A model generated the notes under the pieces. That model ran no database searches, was not told the origin of the DNA, and saw nothing but the letters and a program-made list of their open reading frames with translations. From Streptomyces peucetius (GTDB lineage Bacteria > Actinomycetota > Actinomycetes > Streptomycetales > Streptomycetaceae): a stretch of DNA of 64,000 nt. Positions 56,245-64,000 of the stretch are shown here, in pieces (within the stretch, counting starts at the first letter, position 1; the number at the start of each line of letters is the position of its first letter). A program made the position numbers and the translations under genes. The stretch spans positions 6,014,001 through 6,078,000 of the forward strand of contig NZ_CP107567.1 of the NCBI RefSeq assembly GCF_025854275.1, in the 5' to 3' direction.

Positions 56245-57414
56245 CTACCGGCCGGCGAACTTGTCGCTCATCATCGTGTAGATCTGCTGGGCGTCCGCGT
56301 CCAGCCGCGGACCGGCCAGCCAGCCCGAAGTGACCGGGCCGATGGACGTGTTGGAGACCAGCGCGAGCTTGCCGTTCGGCTGCTCGGAGAACCAGCCGCC
56401 GCCGGACGAGCCGCCGGTCATGGTGCAGCCGATACGCCACATCGTCGGAGTGCCGGGAGCGATGGACAGCCGCCCGGGCCGGTCGACGCACTTGTGCATG
56501 AGCGCCCCGTCGTACGGCGGCGCGGCCGGGTAGCCCCAGGCGCCCATGGCGCGGATGTCCTTGGCCTCGGGGGCGTCGAAGTCGATGTCGAGGGCGACGC
56601 CGACCGTCTCCTCGAGGGACTTGGTGCCCTGCTCGGGCTTCACATGCATCACGGCGTAGTCGTACGGAGCGCCGGTGCCGCCGGTCGGGCCGCCCTCGTC
56701 GATCCACCCGCCGGAGGTCGCCACCCAGTCGGCCCAGTAGACGCCGTACGGCGCGATCTCCTGCGGCTGCGCGTTCTCCAGTGCGGCGGGGGACTTGCCC
56801 TGGTCGTTGTAGGCGGGGACGAAGGCGATGTTGCGGTACCAGCCGCCGCTCTTGCCGGCGTGGACGCAGTGGCCCGCCGTCCATACGAGATTGGACTTGC
56901 CGGGGTTCTTCGGGTCCTTGACGACGGTCGCGGAACAGACCATCGACCCTTCGGGAGCGTCGAAGAAGACCTTGCCGACCGGGGCGGCGTTCTTGTGGTA
57001 CGGCCGCTTCTCCGGCTGTGCCCGGACCGGGCGAGGTTCGGGGTCGGTCACGCCCTGGTCGCCGGAGATGTCACCGGCCGCCATCGTCTTCGCCGGTGCC
57101 TTGGCCGTCGTCATCCGCTCGGGCTTCCACAGGCCCTCGATCACCGGGTTGACGAAGTCCTTGGCCTCACGCAGCCACGTGTCCTTGTCCCAGTTCTTCC
57201 ACTCGCCGTTCTTCCACTTGTCCGGGTCGATCCCGCGCTCCTTGAGTCTGTCGGCCAGGTCCCCCGGAAGCGCGGCCCCGCTCTCGTCCGCGGCCGGGCC
57301 GGAGGCGGCCGGTTTGTCGGCCGCGTTCTCCTCACCCGGGCCGCAGGCGGTCGCCGTCAGGGCGAGAGCCGTAGCGAGGCCGGCGGCAGCCAGCAGTGGA
57401 CGTATGGATCGCAT
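56245..57414 (-). CDS. Secreted trypsin-like serine protease (copy 1)
   Basis: 389 aa. Signal peptide with a lipobox-like LTATACGPGEE end, so possibly a lipoprotein. A conserved pro-like segment (DLADRLKERGIDPDKWKNGEWKNW..., split here for length) precedes the peptidase S1-like domain: His in WTAGHCV, Asp in YDYAVMH, Ser in MTGGSSGGGW. Paired cysteines (VCSAT/GHC; KCVD/GC) can form disulfides. Start ATG 57414; GGGGGA lies 9 nt upstream. About 65 percent identical by eye to the next gene, a tandem duplication. Substrate unknown; may process peptides outside the cell. Confidence 0.92.
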   Translation of the reverse strand: MRSIRPLLAAAGLATALALTATACGPGEENAADKPAASGPAADESGAALPGDLADRLKERGIDPDKWKNGEWKNWDKDTWLREAKDFVNPVIEGLWKPERMTTAKAPAKTMAAGDISGDQGVTDPEPRPVRAQPEKRPYHKNAAPVGKVFFDAPEGSMVCSATVVKDPKNPGKSNLVWTAGHCVHAGKSGGWYRNIAFVPAYNDQGKSPAALENAQPQEIAPYGVYWADWVATSGGWIDEGGPTGGTGAPYDYAVMHVKPEQGTKSLEETVGVALDIDFDAPEAKDIRAMGAWGYPAAPPYDGALMHKCVDRPGRLSIAPGTPTMWRIGCTMTGGSSGGGWFSEQPNGKLALVSNTSIGPVTSGWLAGPRLDADAQQIYTMMSDKFAGR

Positions 57415-57830
57415 GGAACGATTCCCCCTGAGAATTCTGTACGTGCCACGGAAGCATTGGGCGCTTGCCATGGACTTGTCATGGAAAAAGGCGGCCGTCA
57501 GTGGCCGCCTCACGCTGCGGCACCACTTTAGGCTCTGCTTACGGACGATCAGCCGTCGCGGTCCTCAACTGCACGGATTCTCCACGAGCGTGTGAGGCGG
57601 GGCCGCGCGGCCGGAGAAGCGAGAGCGGCGCGGCGCGGGGTGCGGGGCGTGCAGGAGGACGAAGAACTGGGGCCCCGACCATCATCACGGCCGGGACCCC
57701 GGTTGCGGATCGGTTGACGCGGACGCCTCTGTGCCCGGACGTCCTACCGTCCCGTCACTGTCCCTCCACTGCCGCGCGCATCACAGCGCGGCAGAACGTG
57801 TCTGAGGACATCACTGCGTGTCAGAGCGCG
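57415..57830. other. Intergenic gap between the two proteases, 416 nt
   Basis: Holds the promoter region of protease copy 1 (right after 57415) and two hairpins that could terminate protease copy 2 on the minus strand (57770-57793 and 57669-57700, annotated separately). No coding signal is convincing on either strand; the open frames here lack ribosome sites and normal codon bias. No clear -35/-10 pair could be assigned. Confidence 0.5.
57669..57700 (-). terminator. Hairpin downstream of protease copy 2
   Basis: On the minus strand the arms GGGGTCCCGGCC and GGTCGGGGCCCC pair over 12 positions with two G-U pairs, loop of 8 nt. A weaker 8-bp hairpin (TGCCGCGC, 57770-57777, with 57786-57793) lies nearer the stop codon. 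Confidence 0.6.
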
Positions 57831-59006
57831 TCACTGCCCCGCGAACTTCTTGCTGACCGCGTTGTAGACGCCTTCGGCCTCCTTGCCGAGGCGCGGACCG
57901 GCCAGCCAGCCGGCCGTCACCGGGCCGATGGAGGTGTTGGAGACCAGGGCCGGCTTGCCGTCCTGGCCCTGCGCGACCCAGCCACCGCCGGACGAACCGC
58001 CGGTCATGGTGCAGCCGATGCGGTACATCGTCGGCTCCTCGGCGTTCAACGACAGCCGGCCCGGCTTGTCGGCGCACTGGAAGAGCTTCTGGCCGTCGTA
58101 CGGCGGAGCCGCCGGGTAACCGGTGGCGGTCATGCTCTCGATCTCCGGCACGGCGGGGGCGCTGAAGTCGACCGGCAGGGCGGAACCGACCGTCTCCTCC
58201 AGGGACTTGCCGGTGCTGCCCTTCTCCGGGGTCACATGGATGACGGCGTAGTCGTACGCCGCGCCCTGGCCACCGGTCGCGGCGCCCTGGGAGATCCACT
58301 GGTCGGAGGTCTGGGCCCAGTCGCCCCACCAGACACCGTAGGGAGCGATCTCCTCCTTGGGCGTCTTCTCCAGCTCGGCGGTCTCCTTCGCCCCGTCGTT
58401 GTAGGAGGGGACGAAGGCGATGTTGCGGTACCAGCCGCCGCTCTTGCCGGCGTGCACACAGTGGCCGGCGGTCCACACCATGTTGGACTTCCCGGGGTTG
58501 GCCGGGTCCTTCACCACGGTCGCGGAGCAGACCATCGAACCCTGCGGGCCGTCGAAGAAGACCTTGCCGGCCTCCGCGGCGTTCGCGTGGTACGGGGCCT
58601 TCACGGCCTGTGCGTCGACCGGATCCGGTGCGGGGTCGGTGACACCTTCGTCGCCCGAGATGTCGTTGTCGACGGGCTTCTCCGGGGGCTTGTCGGCATC
58701 CCGCATCCGGTCCGGGTCCCAGAGGTCCTCGATGATCGGGTTGACGAAGTCCTGCGCCTCACGCAGCCACGTGTCCTTGTCCCAGTTCTTCCACTCGCCG
58801 TTCTTCCACTTGTCCAGGTCGATCCCGCGCTCCTTGAGCCGGTCCTTGAGATCGTCCGGAATGGTGATTTTGCCGTCGGCGGGCTGACTGGCCGGCGCGC
58901 TCGGCTTGTCGCCGGCGTTGTCCTCGCTCGGGCCGCATCCGGTGGCGGCAAGCGCCAGCGCCGCGGCCATCGAGGCCACTGCCAGCGTCGGGCGAATGGG
59001 TCGCAT
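57831..59006 (-). CDS. Secreted trypsin-like serine protease (copy 2)
   Basis: 391 aa paralogue of the downstream protease. Signal peptide ends LAATGCGPSED, a good lipobox, so likely a lipoprotein. The pro-region repeats KERGID.DKWKNGEWKNWDKDTWLREA nearly unchanged from copy 1; linker regions differ. Catalytic His (WTAGHCV), Asp (YDYAVIHV) and Ser (MTGGSSGGGWV) intact. ATG 59006. Upstream on the minus strand is an iteron-like CAGGTC array (59064-59118) that may regulate it. Two near-identical proteases in tandem imply either dose or distinct targets. Confidence 0.93.
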   Translation of the reverse strand: MRPIRPTLAVASMAAALALAATGCGPSEDNAGDKPSAPASQPADGKITIPDDLKDRLKERGIDLDKWKNGEWKNWDKDTWLREAQDFVNPIIEDLWDPDRMRDADKPPEKPVDNDISGDEGVTDPAPDPVDAQAVKAPYHANAAEAGKVFFDGPQGSMVCSATVVKDPANPGKSNMVWTAGHCVHAGKSGGWYRNIAFVPSYNDGAKETAELEKTPKEEIAPYGVWWGDWAQTSDQWISQGAATGGQGAAYDYAVIHVTPEKGSTGKSLEETVGSALPVDFSAPAVPEIESMTATGYPAAPPYDGQKLFQCADKPGRLSLNAEEPTMYRIGCTMTGGSSGGGWVAQGQDGKPALVSNTSIGPVTAGWLAGPRLGKEAEGVYNAVSKKFAGQ

Positions 59007-59433
59007 CTCTTGATCCCCCTGGGACTCCGGTGCTGCTGAACTGTTGAACTGCTCTGTCGTGCTCAGGTCTTACAGGTCTTACAGGTCTTGTTCGGGTGTT
59101 ACAGGTCTTGCTCAGGTCCTACTCGGGCCGGACTCTGTGGAACTGCCGGAATCGCGCAGGAACTTCCTGACGAGCAAGTTCCCGGCTGCTCCGTGGCACT
59201 CGCGGACCGGAGTGCGGCCCCCACTATGCCGGTGCCGATGGTGACGGCGCGCAGCAGGTCCATGGTTCCGGAGCCGCAAGGATCTTCCGGTCGGCCCGTG
59301 ATCCCCGGCGCCCCGCGTCGTTGGTACGTGCGGGGGAACCGTCGACACGACGACAGCCTTCAGTGCCGGTGCGCCCCACGCGAGTTCCGTACCGATGCGC
59401 AACGCAACTGTGACAGCCGGAGGACGAACAGCC
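59007..59433. other. Divergent intergenic region, 427 nt
   Basis: Contains the CAGGTC iteron array (59064-59118) toward the protease side, the palindrome CAGGAACTTCCTG near 59155, and the upstream region of the siderophore operon. No match to the actinobacterial iron box (TTAGGTTAGGCTAACCTAA-like) was found by eye, which is surprising for a siderophore operon. No supported gene; short frames lack ribosome sites. Confidence 0.5.
59064..59118 (-). repeat. CAGGTC iteron-like array
   Basis: CAGGTC occurs at 59064, 59073, 59082, 59102 and 59113 with a degenerate copy CGGGTG at 59093, giving steps of 9, 9, 11, 9 and 11 nt. On the minus strand it reads as repeated GACCTGTAA and lies 58-112 nt upstream of the protease copy 2 start. 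Arrangement suits an array of protein-binding sites on one helix face. Confidence 0.65.
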
Positions 59434-60810
59434 GTGGCCGTGACCGAACCCGCTCCGGTGGCGCCGACCGCAGCTCACGAGGGGATTCTGCGGAGACAGT
59501 CGCTCCGTGAGTCGGCTGCCCGCACCTATGCGCGCTCACTGCCCATCGTGCCGGTGCGTGCCAGAGGGCTGACGATCGAGGGCGCCGACGGCCGCCGGTA
59601 CCTCGACTGCCTCTCCGGCGCGGGCACCCTGGCCCTCGGGCACAACCACCCCGTGGTCCTCGAGGCGATCAAGAAGGTCCTCGACTCCGGCGCGCCGCTG
59701 CACGTTCTCGACCTCGCCACACCCGTCAAGGACACCTTCACCACCGAGCTGTTCGCCACGCTCCCGCGGCCACTGGCCGACGACGCGCGCATCCAGTTCT
59801 GCGGCCCCGCGGGCACGGACGCCGTGGAGGCCGCCCTCAAGCTCGTGCGGACCGCCACCGGACGCAGCGGCCTTTTCGCCTTCACCGGCGCGTACCACGG
59901 CATGACGGCCGGGGCGCTCGAAGCCTCCAGCGGCGCCGCGGACGTCCGGGTCACTCGCCTGCCGTTCCCGCACGACTACCGCTGCCCCTTCGGGATCGGC
60001 GGCGAGCGCGGCGCCGAACTCGCCGCCCGCTGGACCGAAAGCCTCCTCGACGACAGCAAGAGCGGAGTCCCCAGGCCGGCCGGCATGATCCTCGAACCCG
60101 TGCAAGGGGAGGGCGGAGTGATTCCCGCCCCCGACGACTGGCTCCGCAGGATGCGAGAGCTCACCGCGTCCCGCTCCATTCCGCTGATCGCCGACGAGGT
60201 GCAGACCGGCGTGGGACGTACCGGTACCTTCTGGGGCGTCGAGCACAGCGGAGTCGTACCGGACGTCATGGTGCTGTCCAAGGCCATCGGCGGGTCCCTT
60301 CCGCTCGCCGTCATCGTCTACCGCTCCGGACTCGACGCCTGGCAGCCCGGAGCCCACGCGGGCACCTTCAGGGGGAACCAGCTCGCCATGGCAGCGGGCG
60401 CCGCCACCCTTGCGCACGTTCGCGAGAACCGCCTCGCCGAGCGCGCCGCGACGCTCGGCGCCCGCATGATGGCCAGTCTCCAGGGGCTCGCCGCGGCCCA
60501 CCCCTGCATCGGAGACGTACGCGGCCGGGGTCTGATGATCGGCGTCGAACTGGTCGACCCCGACTCCATGGCACCGGACGCGGTCGTCCCGCCTCCGGCG
60601 CCTCAGCTCGCGGCGGCCGTACAGCGGGAGTGCCTTCGCCGCGGTCTCATCGTCGAACTCGGCGGACGCCGGGCCGGTGTCGTGCGCCTGCTCCCTCCTC
60701 TCACCCTCACCGACGAACAAGCGGCGGCCGTCCTCGACAGATTCGCCGATGCCCTGGCCGCCGCAGAGCGCTCCACCGAAGGCCGCACCGACCACAGGCA
60801 GTCGCACTGA
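59434..60810 (+). CDS. Diaminobutyrate--2-oxoglutarate aminotransferase-like enzyme
   Basis: 458 aa class-III PLP aminotransferase. Signature: LGHNHPVVLEAIK, FCGPAGTDAVEAALKL, GAYHGMT, EPVQGEGGV, DEVQTGVGRTG, PLP lysine in LSKAIGGSLP, and FRGNQLAMAAG. In siderophore loci this enzyme makes L-2,4-diaminobutyrate from aspartate semialdehyde. GTG 59434 is chosen because GGAGGA lies 9 nt upstream; the earlier ATG 59395 and a GTG at 59410 have no such site. It opens the NIS operon with synthetase, acyltransferase and second synthetase following closely. Confidence 0.9.
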   Translation: MAVTEPAPVAPTAAHEGILRRQSLRESAARTYARSLPIVPVRARGLTIEGADGRRYLDCLSGAGTLALGHNHPVVLEAIKKVLDSGAPLHVLDLATPVKDTFTTELFATLPRPLADDARIQFCGPAGTDAVEAALKLVRTATGRSGLFAFTGAYHGMTAGALEASSGAADVRVTRLPFPHDYRCPFGIGGERGAELAARWTESLLDDSKSGVPRPAGMILEPVQGEGGVIPAPDDWLRRMRELTASRSIPLIADEVQTGVGRTGTFWGVEHSGVVPDVMVLSKAIGGSLPLAVIVYRSGLDAWQPGAHAGTFRGNQLAMAAGAATLAHVRENRLAERAATLGARMMASLQGLAAAHPCIGDVRGRGLMIGVELVDPDSMAPDAVVPPPAPQLAAAVQRECLRRGLIVELGGRRAGVVRLLPPLTLTDEQAAAVLDRFADALAAAERSTEGRTDHRQSH

Positions 60811-60839
60811 CCCCGGACCACGTCACAAGGAAGCCCTCC

Positions 60840-62948
60840 GTGAACCCCACTCCCGCACCCGATGCGCCCGAGTCCCCTGACGGCCCCGCCGGCCACCACC
60901 GCGAGAAGGGCGGTACGAGCGGCTCCCTCACGGTGGAGCCCGCCACCGTGCCACGTCAGGCCGGGCGCCTCGACGAACAGCGCGGCGGTGCAACGGCCAC
61001 GCCGACGCACACCGGCTCCTCCCCTCGCCACGACCGCCCCGGCGCCGCGGCGGACGACCCCGACCGCCTCGACCCGGTGGTCCGCCCGGGCCTTCTCGAC
61101 CGCCTTGACCAGAGGGACGGCCCGGACCTCCCCGTCGCCGTCGACCGGGCGGCCCGCCCGGACCGCCGCGACCTCGGCCGGGTGGCCGGCCAGGACGGCT
61201 TCGGTGACCGTGCCCCGGCGGACGGCCCGGACCATCTCGACGACCTCGATGAGCGCCGCGCCGCGGACACGGCGACCGTGGAGAACCTGCTGCGCTGCTG
61301 GGTGCGGGAGAACGACCTGGCCCGCCCCGAAGGACGCACCCTGCGGATCCCCCTCGACGCCAGCGGCACCGCGCTGCTGGTCCCCGTCCGCTACTGGTCG
61401 GCCACTGGATGGCACCGCTTCGGACCTCCCGCCCTGGAGGGCAGCACGCATGAGGCCGTCCGGGCCGACGCCGTGACCGTCGCCGCGCTTCTCGGCCGCG
61501 AGGCCGGACACAAGGAGGGCAGCGATCTCGTGGCCCGGGTCGCCGACTCCGTGCGGCGCACGGCCGACTTCATCGCCGACCGGCGCCGGCGCCCCACCGC
61601 CCCGCCCGAGGCGGACCTGTTCCTCACCGCCGAGCAGTCGCTGCTGCTCGGTCACCCCCTCCACCCGACGCCCAAGAGCCGTGAAGGACTCTCCGAGGCC
61701 GAAACGCGCAGCTACTCGCCCGAGTTGCACGGCTCCTTCCCGCTGCACTGGATGGCTGTCGACACCTCGGTCCTGGCCGCCGAGTCGGCCTGGACCGAAC
61801 AGGGCCGCGCCGTCACAGCCGAACAGCTCACCTCCCGTCTCGCGGGGGACCTCCCGCTTCCCGACAACACCGCCGCCCTCCCGCTGCACCCCTGGCAGGC
61901 ACAGGACCTCACGAAGCGCCCGGCCGTCGCCGCGCTCCTGGACGCCGGCCTCCTGCATGACCTTGGTCCCCATGGCGACCGCTGGTACCCGACCTCCTCC
62001 GTCCGTACGGTGCACCGGCCCGGCGCCCCGGCCATGTTCAAACTCTCCCTCGGCCTGCGCATCACCAACTCCCGCCGGGAGAACCTCCGCAAGGAACTGC
62101 ACCGCGGAGTCGAGGTCCACCGGCTGCTCCGCTCCGGTCTCGCCGAGCAGTGGCGGGCCGCGCACCCCCGCTTCGACATCGTGCGCGACCCGGCCTGGCT
62201 CGCCGTCGACACCCCGGACGCCGAACCCCTGCAGGGACTCGACGTCGTGATCCGCCACAACCCCTTCGGCCCCGGCGACGACGCGGTCTGTGTCGCGGCA
62301 CTGACCACCCCCCGGCCATGGCCCGGACGGGTGGGCATGTGCTCCCGTCTCGCCGTCACCGTCGAGCACCTCGCGGCCCGTACCGGCCGGCCGGTGACCG
62401 CGGTGGCGGCCGAGTGGTTCCTTCGCTACCTCGACCATGTCGTGCGCCCCGTGCTGTGGCTGGACGCCACAGCGGGCATCGCCCTCGAGGCCCACCAGCA
62501 GAACACGATCGTGCTGCTGGACCCCGACGGCTGGCCGGCCGGTGGCCGCTACCGGGACAATCAGGGCTACTACTTCCGCGAGTCCCACCGCGATCGCCTC
62601 GACGCCCGCCTCCCGGGCGTCGGGACGGACAGCGACACCTTCGTGTCCGACGGTGTCACCGACGAGCGCTTCGCCTATTACCTCGGCATCAACAACGTCC
62701 TGGGGCTGATCGGCGCCTTCGGGGCGCAGCGCCTCGCCGACGAGCGCGTCCTGCTCGCCGCCTTCCGGCAGTTCCTCTCGTCCACGGCCGGCATGGGCAC
62801 ATCGCTGCCCGGTCAGCTGCTCGAGACACCCACGCTCCGCTGCAAGGCCAACCTGCTCACCCGGCTGCACGGACTCGACGAACTCGTCGGCCCCGTGGAC
62901 ACCCAGTCCGTCTACGTCACCATCGTCAATCCCCTCCGGTCTTCCTGA
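60840..62948 (+). CDS. IucA/IucC-family NIS siderophore synthetase
   Basis: 702 aa, GTG start with AAGGAAG 8 nt upstream and 29 nt after the aminotransferase. From about residue 145 the protein is a typical NRPS-independent siderophore synthetase: LLRCWVREND, TEAQ-like FLTAEQSLLLGHPLHPTPKSREG, ELHGSFPLHW, HPWQAQDL, TSSVRTVHRPG, FKLSLGLRITNSRREN, then a FhuF-like C-terminal domain (LEAHQQNTIVLLD, RDNQGYYF, NNVLGLIGAFG). Such enzymes use ATP to amidate citrate or succinate with diamines. The first roughly 140 residues are an unusual Asp/Arg/Pro-rich extension; the true start may be later. Confidence 0.93.
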   Translation: MNPTPAPDAPESPDGPAGHHREKGGTSGSLTVEPATVPRQAGRLDEQRGGATATPTHTGSSPRHDRPGAAADDPDRLDPVVRPGLLDRLDQRDGPDLPVAVDRAARPDRRDLGRVAGQDGFGDRAPADGPDHLDDLDERRAADTATVENLLRCWVRENDLARPEGRTLRIPLDASGTALLVPVRYWSATGWHRFGPPALEGSTHEAVRADAVTVAALLGREAGHKEGSDLVARVADSVRRTADFIADRRRRPTAPPEADLFLTAEQSLLLGHPLHPTPKSREGLSEAETRSYSPELHGSFPLHWMAVDTSVLAAESAWTEQGRAVTAEQLTSRLAGDLPLPDNTAALPLHPWQAQDLTKRPAVAALLDAGLLHDLGPHGDRWYPTSSVRTVHRPGAPAMFKLSLGLRITNSRRENLRKELHRGVEVHRLLRSGLAEQWRAAHPRFDIVRDPAWLAVDTPDAEPLQGLDVVIRHNPFGPGDDAVCVAALTTPRPWPGRVGMCSRLAVTVEHLAARTGRPVTAVAAEWFLRYLDHVVRPVLWLDATAGIALEAHQQNTIVLLDPDGWPAGGRYRDNQGYYFRESHRDRLDARLPGVGTDSDTFVSDGVTDERFAYYLGINNVLGLIGAFGAQRLADERVLLAAFRQFLSSTAGMGTSLPGQLLETPTLRCKANLLTRLHGLDELVGPVDTQSVYVTIVNPLRSS

Positions 62949-63007
62949 GGCACGGCAAACCCGACACCGCACCGCCCGACACCGCACCGCGAGAGGAGTA
63001 CGCCGCA

Positions 63008-63769
63008 TTGCCTCCCACCGATGCGCACACAGACAGCGGGCCCGGCCCCGCTCCTGGCCCGGGAGGAGGAGCCGAGGACACGCTCGACCTGCGGCTCCCG
63101 GACGACTTCCTCGCCCTGTTCCACGACAACGACCACGCTCTCCTTCCGGAGTCGGCGCGTGCCCGCCCCTGGTCGACGACCGGGGGCGCCACCGCCAAAG
63201 ACCTGCTCGGCGACCTCGCCGAGTGGGGCCCGGCGGCCACGCCCGCCGGCGCCTTCCGGCTCGTTCCCGTGGCCCTCGAACGTGATCTCGCCCTCATCGT
63301 CCGATGGATGAACGACCCTGCCGTCGCCGCCTTCTGGGAGCTGGCGGGACCCGACTCCGTCACCGCCACGCACCTGCGTGCACAACTCGAGGGCGACGGC
63401 CGCAGCGTCCCCTGCCTCGGCGTCCTCGACGACACACCCATGAGCTATTTCGAGATCTACCGCGCCGACCTCGATCCTCTCGCCCGCCACTATCCGGCGC
63501 GTCCGCACGACACCGGTGTCCACCTGCTCATCGGTGGCGTCGCCGACCGCGGCCGCGGCGTCGGCTCCACCATCCTTCGAGCCGTTTCCGGTCTCGTGCT
63601 CGACAACCTGCCTCTGTGCACACGAGTCATCGCCGAACCGGACCTGCGCAACACCCCCTCCGTCTCAGCCTTTCTCAGCTCCGGCTTCCGTCTCTCCGAG
63701 GAGATCGACCTTCCGGACAAGCGAGCCGCCCTCATGGTCCGCGACCGCGCGCTGCGGAACCTGCTGTGA
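63008..63769 (+). CDS. GNAT acyltransferase of the siderophore operon
   Basis: 253 aa from a TTG start, supported by GAGAGGAG about 9 nt upstream; no ATG or GTG fits. After a Pro/Gly-rich N-terminus and LRLPDDFLALFHDND comes an AlcB/IucB-type acetyltransferase fold: FRLVPVALERDLALIVRWMNDPAVAAFWEL, MSYFEIYRADLDPLA and GVADRGRGVGSTILRAV (acyl-CoA pyrophosphate loop). It would acylate the N-hydroxylated diamine to form the hydroxamate ligand. The hydroxylase is not in the window, presumably further downstream. Confidence 0.88.
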   Translation: MPPTDAHTDSGPGPAPGPGGGAEDTLDLRLPDDFLALFHDNDHALLPESARARPWSTTGGATAKDLLGDLAEWGPAATPAGAFRLVPVALERDLALIVRWMNDPAVAAFWELAGPDSVTATHLRAQLEGDGRSVPCLGVLDDTPMSYFEIYRADLDPLARHYPARPHDTGVHLLIGGVADRGRGVGSTILRAVSGLVLDNLPLCTRVIAEPDLRNTPSVSAFLSSGFRLSEEIDLPDKRAALMVRDRALRNLL

Positions 63770-63828
63770 ACAACTCGCTGACTTACATACACCGCTCGAT
63801 CCGCATCGGTTCCACCTGAGGAGTCCCC

Positions 63829-64000
63829 GTGCCGAAATCCCCTGCCAGCCACGGCTCCGTCCCCTTCGTCCCGCCCGGCCTGACCAGCGGGAACTGGGAC
63901 CGGGCAGCCGCTCGCCTGCTCGCCAAGATGCTCGGTGAATTCGCGTACGAGGAGATCATCGAGCCGGTCCCGGCCGAGCCGGACCACGCGGCACCGACGG
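63829..64000 (+). CDS. IucA/IucC-family NIS synthetase, 5' end only
   Basis: 57 codons from GTG 63829 (GAGGAG 5 nt upstream) to the window edge. The visible NWDRAAARLLAKMLGEFAYEEII segment matches the N-terminal consensus of IucA/IucC synthetases; the gene continues beyond the window. Its presence as the second synthetase after a GNAT gene indicates that the siderophore joins two arms to the carboxylic core. Confidence 0.85.
   Translation, partial: MPKSPASHGSVPFVPPGLTSGNWDRAAARLLAKMLGEFAYEEIIEPVPAEPDHAAPT

Noticed and set aside
59150..59175. Palindrome CAGGAACTTCCTG as an iron box
   Set aside because: Does not match the actinobacterial DmdR/IdeR consensus; short palindromes are common by chance.

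Overview
The window is high-GC actinobacterial DNA, almost certainly Streptomyces. Codons are G/C-ending, GTG and TTG starts are frequent, and there are two large AfsR/SARP regulators. The miaB-miaA-dapF-relA homologue-hflX order is, from memory, the Streptomyces chromosomal core arrangement (S. coelicolor SCO57xx-SCO58xx). No CRISPR, tRNA, rRNA, insertion sequence or prophage was seen.

Region 1 (2-22193) is the end of a non-ribosomal peptide cluster. Two giant synthetases read A(partial)-T-C-A-T-E-C-A-T-E and C-A-T-C-A-T-C-A-T-TE, so the last six residues of the peptide are encoded here, two of them followed by epimerisation domains. A DrrA/DrrB-type ABC exporter pair follows and a bidirectional terminator closes the unit. 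Pocket residues read by eye suggest an acidic pocket (cationic substrate), a glycine-like pocket, a proline-like pocket, a second acidic pocket and a hydrophobic/aromatic pocket. Parts of the second synthetase gene differ sharply in codon style, as expected of recombined modules.

Region 2 (22290-31125) holds a UbiB/ABC1 kinase-like gene with a small membrane partner, an MMPL exporter with an inverted-repeat operator candidate, an unknown secreted protein, a polyprenyl diphosphate synthase, and an acyl-CoA carboxylase beta/epsilon pair.

Region 3 (31261-38906) is the most unusual. A 995-aa AfsR-like regulator, a small secreted protein with five DDPWT repeats, a second SARP-type regulator, a 79-aa acidic peptide gene and a divergent tryptophan-halogenase homologue alternate in orientation. 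Five heptamers at 10-11 bp spacing, resembling a SARP operator, lie between the peptide gene and the halogenase homologue. That homologue lacks the catalytic lysine and the first tryptophan of the WxWxIP signature, so its chemistry is uncertain.

Region 4 (39140-44795) carries an HD-GYP/LuxR regulator, two overlapping alpha/beta hydrolases, a BBE-type FAD oxidase and a divergent HxlR regulator.

Region 5 (44890-56222) is conserved housekeeping: miaB, an extradiol-dioxygenase-like protein, a small antitoxin-like protein, an acidic protein, miaA, a membrane protein, dapF, a RelA/SpoT homologue, an M1 aminopeptidase and hflX.

Region 6 (56245-64000) has two tandem secreted trypsin-like proteases, an iteron-like CAGGTC array upstream of the second, and the start of a NIS siderophore operon (diaminobutyrate-type aminotransferase, IucA/IucC synthetase, GNAT acyltransferase, second IucA/IucC cut by the window end).
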